NCBI RefSeq assembly: GCF_042646065.1
Contig: NZ_JBHRTA010000003.1
Coordinates: 62,001-126,000 of the forward strand
Direction: 5' to 3'
Origin: Parapedobacter deserti
GTDB taxonomy: Bacteria; Bacteroidota; Bacteroidia; Sphingobacteriales; Sphingobacteriaceae
Length of the DNA: 64,000 nt
Below the pieces are notes generated by a model that saw only the letters and a list, made by a program, of their open reading frames with translations, was not told the DNA's origin and made no database searches. Within the stretch, counting starts at the first letter, position 1; each line of letters opens with the position of its first letter. A program made the position numbers and the translations under genes. Below are positions 51,488-61,609 of the stretch, one piece after another.

Positions 51488-53923
51488 CTACTCATCCCGC
51501 AGTGCATCCACCGGATTGGCCACGGCCGCCCGAATCACCTGCCAGCTTACGGTAAACAGCGCTATCACGACCGCTGACAAACCAGCCAAGGCAAACATCC
51601 ACCACGCGATGTCGATTCGGTAGGCAAAATCCTCCAGCCATTCACTCATCGCCCACCACGCGATGGGTGAAGCGATGACCAGCGCAATGGCAATAAGTTT
51701 TACGTAGTCCAGGGAAAATAATCGGACGATACTTGCCACGGACGCGCCCAGAACCTTGCGGATGCCGATTTCTTTGGTGCGTTGGAAGGCGGTAAGCGTT
51801 GCCAGTCCGAACAGCCCCAGGCAGCTGACGAAGATGGCGATCATCGTTGCCAGGTTGATCAGCTTGGCAATCTGCCGTTCCTGCTGGTACAGCGCCTGCA
51901 ATGCTTCATCATAGAAGCGGTACTCAAATGCATGCGCGGGGTAAAAATCGCGCCATTGCTCCGCTATGGCATTGAGCGTTGCCTGCCATTGCCCCGGATT
52001 CCGGCCGTTCAGCTTGATGTTGAACGTATACAGCTGGTTTTTTTCCGACATCAATGCCAGCGGCCCGATCGGCGTATAAAAATCCAGCGTATGGAAATCC
52101 TTCACGACACCCACGATGGCGTGCTGGCTGTTGCCTCGTTGCGCGAAGGGCTGGCCGATGGCATCCTGCGGCGCGGCGAAGCCAAAGAGCTTGGCGGCAG
52201 ACTCGTTGATGATGTATTCACTCACGGTGTCCGTCTGGCGGATGTTGCGCCCGGCCAGCAGTTCCATCTCGTACAAACCGAGGTAGGCCGTATCTATCCA
52301 TTTCCTTTCCACCATGTGCTCCCCTCCCGCGGGGTCCTGCTGGAAAGGCGCAAATGAACCTGCCGGAGCCAGCGGAATCGTGCCCAAGGCAGCATTTTCG
52401 ACCCCCGGTATGTTCCGGAGCTCGCCCAATAGCGTGAATTGCTTGTCGCGGTAGCGTGGATCGCTCAGGTATTTCCAGGGGACATTCACCAGCGCAATAG
52501 CGTCCTTGTTGAACCCCATATCGGCTTTCAGTGTATGACGCAATTGCGCACCGACGATAATCGTACACGTGATAAAGACCAGCGCAATGAAAAACTGGAA
52601 AACAATCAGCACTTTTTGCAGGCTGAACCGGCCCGGCAGTGCGCTCAGTTTGGAATTTTTCAACACGACGACGGTTTTTACCTTCGCAATGAGCCAACTC
52701 GGATAGAGACCGGCGCACAGGGTGATGAGCAACACCACGCCGAGGGTGAAGACAAAAAACAGCAAAACGCCGCCGTAGGGTGTCGCGCCTGCCGGAATGA
52801 TGTCATCCAACACCACAAACCCCAATCGGCTAAACGCGAAAGCAAGGATGGAGGCGATAAAAGCGGTTACCGCTGTTTCACTTAGAAACTGGGCGATCAG
52901 GTGCCACCGGTCCCCGCCAAGCGTCTTCCGTACGCCTATCTCCTTCGCCCGCACAGGAATCTGCGCCACGCTCATGTTGATGTAGTTGATGCAGGCGAGG
53001 ATCAGCAGAAATGCGCCGATACCGACCAGGCCGTACAGCACCGGCTTGCTCGTCTTGGCGACACCGAAGTAGTCGCTTACACCGGTCGCGAAATGAATGT
53101 CATTTACCGGCAGCAGCTCATAGGTTTTACCCCGTTGCAGCTCGCTTCCCCGTTCTTCCGCGAAAGCTTTCCAATGCCGTGCATCAAGTTCGTTGATGAG
53201 TTGCAGTGTGGCTTCCACATCCGTTTCCGGCTTGAATTGCAGGAAAAGTTTATCACTTCCGTTGGTGTTGGTCCACATATACATTTCGTACGTTTGCTCA
53301 CGCAGCGCAAAAAATTCCTGCGCGGTAAATTCGGAAGGCATGTCGTAATCGGCCACCACGCCGGTTACGGTCCGCCGCACGGTATCCCGTCCGTAATACT
53401 GGATGGTCTGGCCCACGATGTGCTCCGGATTGGCTCCCGGGAAATATTCTTTGGCCCGGCTTTGGGTAAGCACCACATTTCCGGGCGCGTTCAGTGCTGT
53501 CGCCTTGTCTCCGGCAAGCCACGTGTACGGCAGCATGTTAAAATATGAAACATCCGTGGCGATCACCTGTTGCGGATCTTCCTTTACAAAAATGTCATTG
53601 CCATTGCGTTTGATTTCAGCGCTGTTCACCCGTTGGTAAAATACGGGGACCACCTGTTCCAATCCGGGGATTTCGGCACGTATCCCCTGGTGCAGCGGCG
53701 CGCCCACCCCGCCCATTTTGCTATCGCTGGAAAAAGCGGAGATGACCTGGTAAATATTTTCTTTATTGGGCAGTTTGGCGTCATAGCTGAACTCGTGGTC
53801 AACGATGCGGTAAATCATCCAGCAGGCACTGATGCCGATGGCCAAGCCCAGTACGTTCAACGCCGTAAAGAGGCGGTTGCGCCAGAGGTGGCGGAATGTG
53901 GTTTTGAAATAATTCGTTATCAT
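51488..53923 (-). CDS. FtsX/MacB-like ABC transporter permease
   Basis: 811 residues, the longest copy. TM1 near 22-42 (LNVLGLAIGISACWMIYRI). FtsX domain 1 near 290-420 (INMSVAQIPVRAKEIGVRKTLGGDRW). Periplasmic domain 2 contains GVVKDFHTLDFYTPIGPLA. Last FtsX domain: FQRTKEIGIRKVLGASVASIVRLFSLDYVKL; tail NPVDALRDE. It is a paralogue of 10448-12868, and its 3' end is duplicated in the chimeric remnant at 928-1200. It lies 69 bp after the next gene upstream. Confidence 0.93.
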   Translation of the reverse strand: MITNYFKTTFRHLWRNRLFTALNVLGLAIGISACWMIYRIVDHEFSYDAKLPNKENIYQVISAFSSDSKMGGVGAPLHQGIRAEIPGLEQVVPVFYQRVNSAEIKRNGNDIFVKEDPQQVIATDVSYFNMLPYTWLAGDKATALNAPGNVVLTQSRAKEYFPGANPEHIVGQTIQYYGRDTVRRTVTGVVADYDMPSEFTAQEFFALREQTYEMYMWTNTNGSDKLFLQFKPETDVEATLQLINELDARHWKAFAEERGSELQRGKTYELLPVNDIHFATGVSDYFGVAKTSKPVLYGLVGIGAFLLILACINYINMSVAQIPVRAKEIGVRKTLGGDRWHLIAQFLSETAVTAFIASILAFAFSRLGFVVLDDIIPAGATPYGGVLLFFVFTLGVVLLITLCAGLYPSWLIAKVKTVVVLKNSKLSALPGRFSLQKVLIVFQFFIALVFITCTIIVGAQLRHTLKADMGFNKDAIALVNVPWKYLSDPRYRDKQFTLLGELRNIPGVENAALGTIPLAPAGSFAPFQQDPAGGEHMVERKWIDTAYLGLYEMELLAGRNIRQTDTVSEYIINESAAKLFGFAAPQDAIGQPFAQRGNSQHAIVGVVKDFHTLDFYTPIGPLALMSEKNQLYTFNIKLNGRNPGQWQATLNAIAEQWRDFYPAHAFEYRFYDEALQALYQQERQIAKLINLATMIAIFVSCLGLFGLATLTAFQRTKEIGIRKVLGASVASIVRLFSLDYVKLIAIALVIASPIAWWAMSEWLEDFAYRIDIAWWMFALAGLSAVVIALFTVSWQVIRAAVANPVDALRDE

Positions 53924-53992
53924 TTTTAAACGCCTTTATTCTTTTATCTTACTTCTTTTTCATTGGCCATCGGCCGATCACCCATCACCAAA

Positions 53993-56341
53993 CTACTCCG
54001 TCCGTATCGCCTTGATAGGATTCTGCTGCGCAGCGCGAAGTGATTTGCCGCAAACGGTGATGGCCGCAATGGCAAAAGCGACAAAGCCCGAGACAGCAAA
54101 TATCCACCAAGCGATATCCGTACGGTAGGCATAGTTGTTCAGCCAGCCGTTCATCATCCACCAGGCCAACGGAAAGGCCACCAAAAAGGAAATGGCTACG
54201 AGGACAAGAAAATCTTTGGAAATCAGCATGATGATGTTACTGGCGCTAGCGCCCAATGTCTTTCGGATGCCGATTTCCTTAAATCGTGTTTCGGCGGCAT
54301 AGGTCACCAAGCCGAAAAGGCCGAGGCACGATAGGAAGATGGCGACTCCCGCAAAGATATTGAACAATTTTCCAGACCGCATATCGCTTTTGTACATGTT
54401 GTCAAACGACTCATCCATGAACTGGTAGTTGAAATCATAGTCGGCATTATATTGTTTCCAAAGTTTTTCTACAGCCGCAATCGCCTGTTGTGCTTCGCTT
54501 CCAGTAGTTTTCACATACAGGGTACTCCACCCCCAGTTTGGATTTATGAACAAAATGCAGGGCTCAATGGCCGTCTTCATGTTTTTGAAATGAAAATCCT
54601 TTACTACAGCCACTATGGTGCCCGGCACCTCATGAAAGGATATCGTCTGGCCGATGGGGTTTTCGAGGCCCATTTGTTTGACGGCCGTCTCATTAAGAAT
54701 ATAATGAGCGCTATCCGCCGCCGTCCCCGTAAACCCTTTTCCCGCTATGAGCTCCATGCCCATCACTTCGGGGAAATTGCGATCTACAGACAACTGGTTA
54801 ATCATGAAATTCTCCATGCCAGCAGGTTTGCCTTCCCACTCGATATCGCCTGTGGCGCTCCCAACATTGAGAATAGACTGCTGGGCAACCGTCACGCCGG
54901 CAATGCCGGGTTGATTTTGAAGCTCGTCCCGGATGGTTTCATAATTTTTCTGGAAATTATAGCTGTTAAACGTAAAAATATTCTCCTTGGTATACCCCAA
55001 GTTGAGGTTGCGGATATAATTGAGTTGGCTAGCGATAACAAGCGTAGCCACAATCAATACCACGGCACATGAAAATTGCACCACCACCAAAACCCTGCGG
55101 AAGTTGCCGTTTTTTCCGAATCCAGGCAGTTTGCCTTTGAGGGCCGTCGCCGGCTTGAACGACGAAAGCATCCAAGCCGGGTACACACCGGCCATCGATA
55201 GCACGGCTATCAGTGCAAGACCAAAGATTATCCACACACGGCTATCCAACAGGCTGAACACCATTCCCTTGCCCGAAAGACTATTATAAATCGGTATCAG
55301 TGCCGCAATCAACCCGATGGCGATGATCAGCGCGATGAAAAAGACAACAAACGATTCTGCTATAAACTGCCAGAACAAATGGCCTTTGTTAGCTCCCACT
55401 ACTTTGCGAACGCTTACTTCCTTGCTACGCCTGGTAGACCGTGCAGTCACCAGATTGACGTAATTGATGCAGGCAATCAGTAAGATGACGAGTGCAACCA
55501 AGGAGAAAATCTTGACTTGGCGCATCCCTTGCTCCTCGCCTTTTTCGTTATAAAGATGTAGCTTCTCCAACGGCTGCATCAAGTAGTTGATATCCTTGAA
55601 AAACTCGGATGGGCGGTGTTTAAGATGTATTGCTGCCAATTGCTTACCCACAGCGTTCGCATCTGTGCCGGGCTTAAGCAAAAAATAGGTCTTCAAATAG
55701 AAGTTGCCCCAATCATTGTCCATATCATTCCGGTTTTCGGCGAGCATGCCAACCGGCAGCAACAGGTCATAGCGCAGCGAAGAATTGGTCGGCATGTCTT
55801 CCATGATGGCAGTTACCTTGAAGTTCCTGCCGTCTTTTGTTTGTAACACCTGGCCCATTGCCGGTTCGCTGCCAAAGTACTTATTCGCCGTACTTTGGCT
55901 GAGCACGATGGAGTTGTTATCAGCGAAAGGCTTGAGCGGGCTCCCTTCCAACAGGCGGAAATCAAATATGCGGAAGAACGTAGAATCGGCGTAAATTGTC
56001 CGCTCGTTGAATGTTTTACGGCCATGGGAGAGCAAGATGGAGCCTCCCCATTCGTTCACACGGCAAGCCTCTTCTACTACGGCAATTTCCGCCTTACCGA
56101 AGACGGCCAAGGGCGCCGAAGTTGCCCAAATGTTCTGCATTTCTCGGTCAATGGCGCCGTTTGCGGAATAAATCCGGTCGCCTTTGGTATGCATACGGTC
56201 GTAGCTCAATTCATCCCATACCCAAAGTAGCAGCAGCATGGCCGCGGTGAGACTTACGGCCAAGCCGGCGATATTGATGGCAGCGTATGATTTGTTTTTG
56301 ACCAAAGTTCGTATGGCAGTCTTGAAATAATTCTTGATCAT
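53993..56341 (-). CDS. FtsX/MacB-like ABC transporter permease (atypical tail)
   Basis: 782 residues, the shortest intact copy. TM1 near 21-43 (LAVSLTAAMLLLLWV). FtsX domain 1 near 268-400 (VNLVTARSTRRSKEVSVRKVVGANKG). Periplasmic domain 2 contains VVKDFHFKNMKTAIEPCILF. Last FtsX domain RFKEIGIRKTLGASASNIIMLISKDF. The tail is NPIKAIRTE, unlike the NPVDSLRDE of the rest, and its DNA lacks the shared 3' signature, so it has not been homogenised with the others. The closest relative is 58930-61302. Confidence 0.93.
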   Translation of the reverse strand: MIKNYFKTAIRTLVKNKSYAAINIAGLAVSLTAAMLLLLWVWDELSYDRMHTKGDRIYSANGAIDREMQNIWATSAPLAVFGKAEIAVVEEACRVNEWGGSILLSHGRKTFNERTIYADSTFFRIFDFRLLEGSPLKPFADNNSIVLSQSTANKYFGSEPAMGQVLQTKDGRNFKVTAIMEDMPTNSSLRYDLLLPVGMLAENRNDMDNDWGNFYLKTYFLLKPGTDANAVGKQLAAIHLKHRPSEFFKDINYLMQPLEKLHLYNEKGEEQGMRQVKIFSLVALVILLIACINYVNLVTARSTRRSKEVSVRKVVGANKGHLFWQFIAESFVVFFIALIIAIGLIAALIPIYNSLSGKGMVFSLLDSRVWIIFGLALIAVLSMAGVYPAWMLSSFKPATALKGKLPGFGKNGNFRRVLVVVQFSCAVVLIVATLVIASQLNYIRNLNLGYTKENIFTFNSYNFQKNYETIRDELQNQPGIAGVTVAQQSILNVGSATGDIEWEGKPAGMENFMINQLSVDRNFPEVMGMELIAGKGFTGTAADSAHYILNETAVKQMGLENPIGQTISFHEVPGTIVAVVKDFHFKNMKTAIEPCILFINPNWGWSTLYVKTTGSEAQQAIAAVEKLWKQYNADYDFNYQFMDESFDNMYKSDMRSGKLFNIFAGVAIFLSCLGLFGLVTYAAETRFKEIGIRKTLGASASNIIMLISKDFLVLVAISFLVAFPLAWWMMNGWLNNYAYRTDIAWWIFAVSGFVAFAIAAITVCGKSLRAAQQNPIKAIRTE

Positions 56342-56426
56342 TTTTTACATTTTTGATTTTTGAAGTAAGCGTCAGGTTATAAGCAATACGCTTTTAAGCC
56401 TAACGGTTATAACCCATAAGCTGAAA

Positions 56427-58844
56427 TCACTCATCCCTCAATGAATCGACCGGATTGGCTAGCGCGGCACGAAGCGACTGTGTAATTACTGTTGCCAGCG
56501 CAACCACCAGCACCATGAAGCCGCCGAGGAGCAATAGCCCTGCATGAACATCAATGCGGTACGCAAAGCTTTCCAGCCATTTGTTTGCCAACCACCAAGC
56601 CACCGGAGCGCCAATGGCGAAGGCGATGACCACCATCTTCATAAAATCGCGCGATAGCAAGAGGATAATACCTGATACACTGGCCCCCAGCACCTTGCGG
56701 ACACCAATCTCCTTGACCCTCCGGTTGATGGACAGCAGCGCAATGGCAAATAGACCCATGCAGGAGATGAGGATGGCCAGTGCCGCGCCGCTGATGATGA
56801 TGTTGGTAAAGCGCCGGTCGCGCCGGTATTGGTTGTCCGTATTTTCGTCCAGATACGACGCGCCATCCGTTGACCGCGGGTTTACTTTTTTCCATACAGC
56901 TTCCACTGCAGCAAGCGAAGCCGCTAAGTTTTCGGGCCGTACTTTTACAAAAAGGTACTCCACGGCGAATTCATTCGGATTGATAAACATCGTTAGCGGC
57001 TCTATCTGTTGCCGCAGATCCTTGAAGTTGTAGTCTTTCACCACACCGATCACCTGCATGCCGTCATTATTGACTGGAATGGTTTGTCCCAGTATTTTCT
57101 CGATGCCACCCAGCTGCGCAGCCATCTGTTCGTTGATGAGTACCGCATTCGTGTCCGTGGCGAAATCGCGGGAAAAATCCCTGCCTGCCACAAGCTGAAG
57201 GTCCAGTGTGCTGAGGTAGTCGTAGTCTACCCGCAGCCAATGCGTGCGGATGGTACGGTCTTCATAGCCAAAGCCGACGCGGGAAGTGGAAGTGCTGCCG
57301 TCACTGCCCCTGCCGATGTTGATGTCCGAGCCGCTTACGCTTTCCACCTGTGGGAGCGAAGCCAGCGCTGCGCGCATCCGCTTCAGGGCCGTCTCCCCGT
57401 CTATTTCATTGCCGACAGGGATGCTGATGACTTCCGTTTTGTTAAATCCAAGCGGACGGGTATGGAGGTAATGCAGTTGGCTGCTCATCACCAACGTGCC
57501 GATGATGAGCACCACGGCGATGGCAAATTGCACCACCGTAAGCACGTTGCGCAAGCCACCACCTGTGCTGAGCTGTAATTTGCCTTTCAGTGTCTGAATG
57601 GTGTTGACGCGCGCCATGGACCAAGCCGGATACCCCCCCGCAATGGCGGTAAGGAGGAGAAATACAACGAAAAATATGGGAAAGTTCCATCCGGTAAACA
57701 GTTGGCCGATGGCCAGCGAATAGTTCATGTTGGCGTTGTATTGCGGCAGCAATGCCCATGCCAGCAGGCCGCCCAGGGTCAACGCAAAGATGCACACCAG
57801 CAGCGACTCGGCCCAAAGCTGGGCCATCAGCTGCCAGGGCCGGCCGCCCAACGTCTTGCGCATGCCGATCTCCCGGCTTCGCATGAAAGAGCTCGCCAAC
57901 GAAAGGTTGACGAAGTTAGAACCCGCGATGAAAAGGATCAGCCCAGCAATGAGCAACAGCGCCCATGGAAACATTGGCGGACCACCCCCGCCGATACCCG
58001 GGCTATTCAAGTGGTATTCGCTCATTGGCAGCGCCTTCAATGCCAGGTACTCGCCATTATCATCCGGGGCGGCCCCGTCGCGTTTCAGGTTGGCGATTTC
58101 GCCGTCATAATGCGTGGCCATAAAGGGCCTTGCCTGTCTGTTGAAAGCCACGGGATCGAGTTTATCGCCCGCCCATTGGATGAACAGGCTGTGGTTGGCA
58201 TGCCCCCATTTATCCAGGTAGCTATGGTAGTCGGGCACCATGTGCTCAAAGCGCAGCAATGTGTTGAAGGTGAGGCTGGAATTGGCAGGGAGGGTTGCCA
58301 TTACCGCAGCCACGACCTTATTTTGCCATTGCCCGTTGATTTGTGCTTCAACGGATTCGCCGACCACGTCGGTACGGCCGAAAAGGATCGTGGCCATGGT
58401 TTCGCTGATGACGATGTTATCCAATGCATCCAATGCTGATGCGCTGCCCCGCTGCAGCCGGAAGCTGAACATGCGGAGGAAGTCCGGATCAACAAATTTC
58501 GGCGACGCAGCAAACTGCTGGTCGCCGTTACGGAGCACGACGCCCCCGTTTCCAAACCGGGTCATACGTTCCACGGCTGGAAGTTCGGCTTTCAGCGCCG
58601 GACCAAAGGGCACGGGTTTCGTTTCTCCGTATTCCTTTCCGTTGGTGGGGTTGGACACATCATAGACCAGTCCGATACGGTCGCGGTTCTCGTGAAAGTC
58701 ATCGAAAGACAATTCAAACATGGCCGTGAGAAACAGCAGGATGGCGGCGGCAAAAGCTACACTCAGCCCGAGGATGTGGATAGCCGTGAATACCGTGCGC
58801 TTGCGTAAGTTGCGGAACGTGACGTTGAGAAAGTTTCTAAGCAT
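56427..58844 (-). CDS. FtsX/MacB-like ABC transporter permease
   Basis: 805 residues, intact. TM1 near 23-44 (LSVAFAAAILLFLTAM). A glycine/proline-rich loop GIGGGGPPMFPW precedes FtsX domain 1 (about 285-415; VNLSLASSFMRSREIGMRKTLGGRPW). Periplasmic domain 2 has GVVKDYNFKDLRQQIEPLTMF. Last FtsX domain NRRVKEIGVRKVLGASVSGIILLLSRDF; tail NPVDSLRDE. It has no close partner in the window. It lies 85 bp downstream of 58930-61302. Confidence 0.93.
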   Translation of the reverse strand: MLRNFLNVTFRNLRKRTVFTAIHILGLSVAFAAAILLFLTAMFELSFDDFHENRDRIGLVYDVSNPTNGKEYGETKPVPFGPALKAELPAVERMTRFGNGGVVLRNGDQQFAASPKFVDPDFLRMFSFRLQRGSASALDALDNIVISETMATILFGRTDVVGESVEAQINGQWQNKVVAAVMATLPANSSLTFNTLLRFEHMVPDYHSYLDKWGHANHSLFIQWAGDKLDPVAFNRQARPFMATHYDGEIANLKRDGAAPDDNGEYLALKALPMSEYHLNSPGIGGGGPPMFPWALLLIAGLILFIAGSNFVNLSLASSFMRSREIGMRKTLGGRPWQLMAQLWAESLLVCIFALTLGGLLAWALLPQYNANMNYSLAIGQLFTGWNFPIFFVVFLLLTAIAGGYPAWSMARVNTIQTLKGKLQLSTGGGLRNVLTVVQFAIAVVLIIGTLVMSSQLHYLHTRPLGFNKTEVISIPVGNEIDGETALKRMRAALASLPQVESVSGSDINIGRGSDGSTSTSRVGFGYEDRTIRTHWLRVDYDYLSTLDLQLVAGRDFSRDFATDTNAVLINEQMAAQLGGIEKILGQTIPVNNDGMQVIGVVKDYNFKDLRQQIEPLTMFINPNEFAVEYLFVKVRPENLAASLAAVEAVWKKVNPRSTDGASYLDENTDNQYRRDRRFTNIIISGAALAILISCMGLFAIALLSINRRVKEIGVRKVLGASVSGIILLLSRDFMKMVVIAFAIGAPVAWWLANKWLESFAYRIDVHAGLLLLGGFMVLVVALATVITQSLRAALANPVDSLRDE

Positions 58845-58929
58845 CTTTTTAGTGTTCTGTTTTTATCCTTTCATCGGCCCTTCGATAAGCATTTCGGACG
58901 GATGAGCAATTTCCTCAGATTTGATTTAA

Positions 58930-61302
58930 TCACTCATCCCTGAGCGAGTCCACCGGATTGGCCACCGCCGCCCGGACGGCTTGGCAGCAGACAGTCAGCA
59001 GTGCAATACCCACCGCTACTGCACCGGCCAGCACAAACATCCACCATTCGACGTCAATGCGGTAGGCAAAATCTTCCAGCCATGTGTTCGTGGCCCACCA
59101 AGCGACGGGCGTACCCACGGCGATCGATATCAGCACCAGCCGGATGGAGCCTTGCGACAGCAGTCCCACGATGCTGCCCACACTCGCCCCCAGTACCTTG
59201 CGGATACCGATTTCCTTTACCCGTTGGCGCACCGTGTAGGTAGACAGGCCCAGCAGCCCAAGGCATGAAATGAAGATGGCAATACCGGCAAATATGTTGA
59301 ACAAGAGTCCGGTACGCTGGTCTGTCGCATATTTAGCCTCAAACTGCTTATCCAGGAAACTGAAGCGGAAAGGAATGTCTCCTGCATACCGTTTGTATTG
59401 TTTTTCTACTGCCGCAATGGCTTGTTGTGCTGCTTGGGCATCGGTACGCACATACAGGATATTGCCGCTCCACCAGCGGAAAAACAGCAGGGGCTCGATC
59501 TTCTTTTTTAAGGGCTGGTAGTTGAAGTCTTTCACGACGCCAATGATGGTGCCCGCGCGATTGTGGAAGCTGATGGGTTGGCCGATATAGGGCGATACGA
59601 GGCCCATTTCTTTTATTGCCGCCTCATTGACGATATACAGGTTGCTATCTGCGGGTGTGCCGGAAAAATTCCGGCCCTCCAGTAGTTGCACGCCCATGGT
59701 GGGAATAAAGTGCTGGTCGATGACAGCCTGATTGATGATGACCTGACTGTTCGCCGGTTTCCCCGGCCAGTCAAGGTCGCCGGTAGACGACTCATAATTA
59801 GAAAGGTCATAGATGTCAGCCAAAGAAACGCCGGTAATTCCCGGTTGGCCGCCGAGTTCATTTTTTATGGCATCGATATGTCCGCTTACAGCATTGGGCA
59901 ACGGCACAGTAAAGACATAATCTTTGTCGTAGCCCAAATCCAGTTTTTGGATATACTCCAGCTGTTTTCCGATGACCAGCGTAGCCACAATCAATACCAT
60001 GGAGATAGCGAATTGGAATACCACCAGTATTTTACGGAAGAAGGCAGAGCCAATGCCGGAGGCAATCCTGCCCTTCATGGCCTGCAGCGGATGGAAATCC
60101 GACAGCAGCAATGCCGGGTAGATGGCGGTGGCCAGCAAGGTACCCACGGCGGAATAGCCCACTACCGTCCAAACGCCGGTATCGCTAAGCGACACATGCA
60201 ATTGTTTGCCGGCAATGAGGTTGTATACGGGAAGGAGCACGAAAATAAGCCCGAAGGCAGCCAGTAGCGCGAAGCAAAACAGCAAGGTGGTCTCCGCGAT
60301 GAACTGGAAGAATAGTTGCCGTCTATTGGCACCGATGATTTTCCGTATACTGACCTCCCGCGCACGCACCAGGGCCCGTGCCGTTGAGAGGTTGATGTAG
60401 TTGATGGCGGCGATGGCCAGTACCAAGATGGCGATGATGAGAAAGATCTGTACCATCCGCGCTGGCGCGTTGTTGCCGTCGGCCGCTACCAAATGCAGGC
60501 TGGTAAGGGGTTGTAGGCCGTAGCGGGTATCGCTCTTGCCGTCACGCGCTTTGTCGTACGCCGCTGTGAAACCGAGTTCGGCTTCTTGCGGGGCTGTGCC
60601 CTCCTGCAATTTGACGTAGGTGTGGAACACATAACTGCCCAAGTCCACGTCGATGGTTTTCCAGTCGCCATTGCCGCCGTTTGCTGTGAACAGCTGCGCG
60701 TAATAACCCATGGGGAAAAGTGCATCGAACGCGAGGGACGAGTTGTCCGGGAAGTCACGCAATACACCGGCAACGGTAAAATTGTCGCCCCGGAATTGAA
60801 GCACCTTGCCCATCGCATCGCCGTCGCCAAAAAACTTATGGGCCGTTGATTCGGTGACGACGATACTGTTATTATTCGGAAACAAGGTGGCTCGGCTACC
60901 CTGTAGGAGCTCAAAATCAAACACGGTCAGGAAGGTGCTGTCTACGCAGGCGGCGGCAAAACCATCCAGCACTTTGCTGCGGTCGGCATTGGCCAATACC
61001 TGATCATATTCACTGTAAACGCGGACGATGGATTCGACACGTGGAATGGATTGGGCATAGACCGATAACGAGCCCGGTACACCTTCCCATACGATGTGCT
61101 GCCCGTTGGCCTCGAAATGGGCGAGAATTTTGTATATACGTTGATGGTCGCGATGGAACCGGTCGTAGCTCCGTTCATGCTGTACCCATAGCAACAGCAG
61201 CACGGCTGTTGCCAATCCCAATGCTAATCCACAGACATTGATAATGCTGTAGAACTTATTGCCAACTATGTTGCGCCAAGCGGTTTTTAACTGAGTTTTC
61301 AT
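58930..61302 (-). CDS. FtsX/MacB-like ABC transporter permease, first intact permease after the ATPase
   Basis: 790 residues, intact. TM1 near 20-41 (VCGLALGLATAVLLLLWV). FtsX domain 1 near 275-400 (YINLSTARALVRAREVSIRKIIGANRR). Periplasmic domain 2 contains GVVKDFNYQPLKKKIEPLLFF. Last FtsX domain RVKEIGIRKVLGASVGSIVGLLSQGS; tail NPVDSLRDE. The closest relative is 53993-56341. Between it and the ATPase only a permease remnant (61349-61521) remains. Confidence 0.93.
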   Translation of the reverse strand: MKTQLKTAWRNIVGNKFYSIINVCGLALGLATAVLLLLWVQHERSYDRFHRDHQRIYKILAHFEANGQHIVWEGVPGSLSVYAQSIPRVESIVRVYSEYDQVLANADRSKVLDGFAAACVDSTFLTVFDFELLQGSRATLFPNNNSIVVTESTAHKFFGDGDAMGKVLQFRGDNFTVAGVLRDFPDNSSLAFDALFPMGYYAQLFTANGGNGDWKTIDVDLGSYVFHTYVKLQEGTAPQEAELGFTAAYDKARDGKSDTRYGLQPLTSLHLVAADGNNAPARMVQIFLIIAILVLAIAAINYINLSTARALVRAREVSIRKIIGANRRQLFFQFIAETTLLFCFALLAAFGLIFVLLPVYNLIAGKQLHVSLSDTGVWTVVGYSAVGTLLATAIYPALLLSDFHPLQAMKGRIASGIGSAFFRKILVVFQFAISMVLIVATLVIGKQLEYIQKLDLGYDKDYVFTVPLPNAVSGHIDAIKNELGGQPGITGVSLADIYDLSNYESSTGDLDWPGKPANSQVIINQAVIDQHFIPTMGVQLLEGRNFSGTPADSNLYIVNEAAIKEMGLVSPYIGQPISFHNRAGTIIGVVKDFNYQPLKKKIEPLLFFRWWSGNILYVRTDAQAAQQAIAAVEKQYKRYAGDIPFRFSFLDKQFEAKYATDQRTGLLFNIFAGIAIFISCLGLLGLSTYTVRQRVKEIGIRKVLGASVGSIVGLLSQGSIRLVLISIAVGTPVAWWATNTWLEDFAYRIDVEWWMFVLAGAVAVGIALLTVCCQAVRAAVANPVDSLRDE

Positions 61303-61348
61303 CGTTGTTTTGCTTTATTATGCCATCACTTAAGCCTACAGCCGAAAA

Positions 61349-61521
61349 TCACTCATCCCTCAGCAAGTCCACGGGGTTGGCGAGCGCGGCTTTGATAGCC
61401 TGCCAACCGACGGCCACCAGGGTAATCACTGCAGCCAGTGCGCCCGTCAGCCATGTAGGCTGCCAGTCCAAACAGACCCAAGCACGAGATCAAGATGGTA
61501 AGCAATGCAGTCGTTGCCAAA
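61349..61521 (-). pseudogene. Permease remnant next to the ATPase gene
   Basis: The minus strand encodes LATTALLTILISCLGLFGLAAYMA, the TM before the last FtsX coupling segment. It is then joined out of frame (about 61455) to TGALAAVI and the tail NPVDLLRDE with stop at 61349. The KEIGIRKVLGAS and FAYRI parts are deleted. The permease that once stood directly after the ATPase has therefore been lost. Confidence 0.75.
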
Positions 61522-61609
61522 TGTCTTTATTTGATATTGTTCCTTTCATCCATGTTCCCGGCGTTACAAAACCGACTACCGGCCACCCATCACCGGCCAC
61601 CCATTGCCG

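Noticed and set aside
57702..58439. 245-codon plus-strand open frame inside the permease 56427-58844
   Set aside because: Antisense to a conserved permease, rich in His/Gln/Arg as expected for a mirror frame; no start signal or motif.
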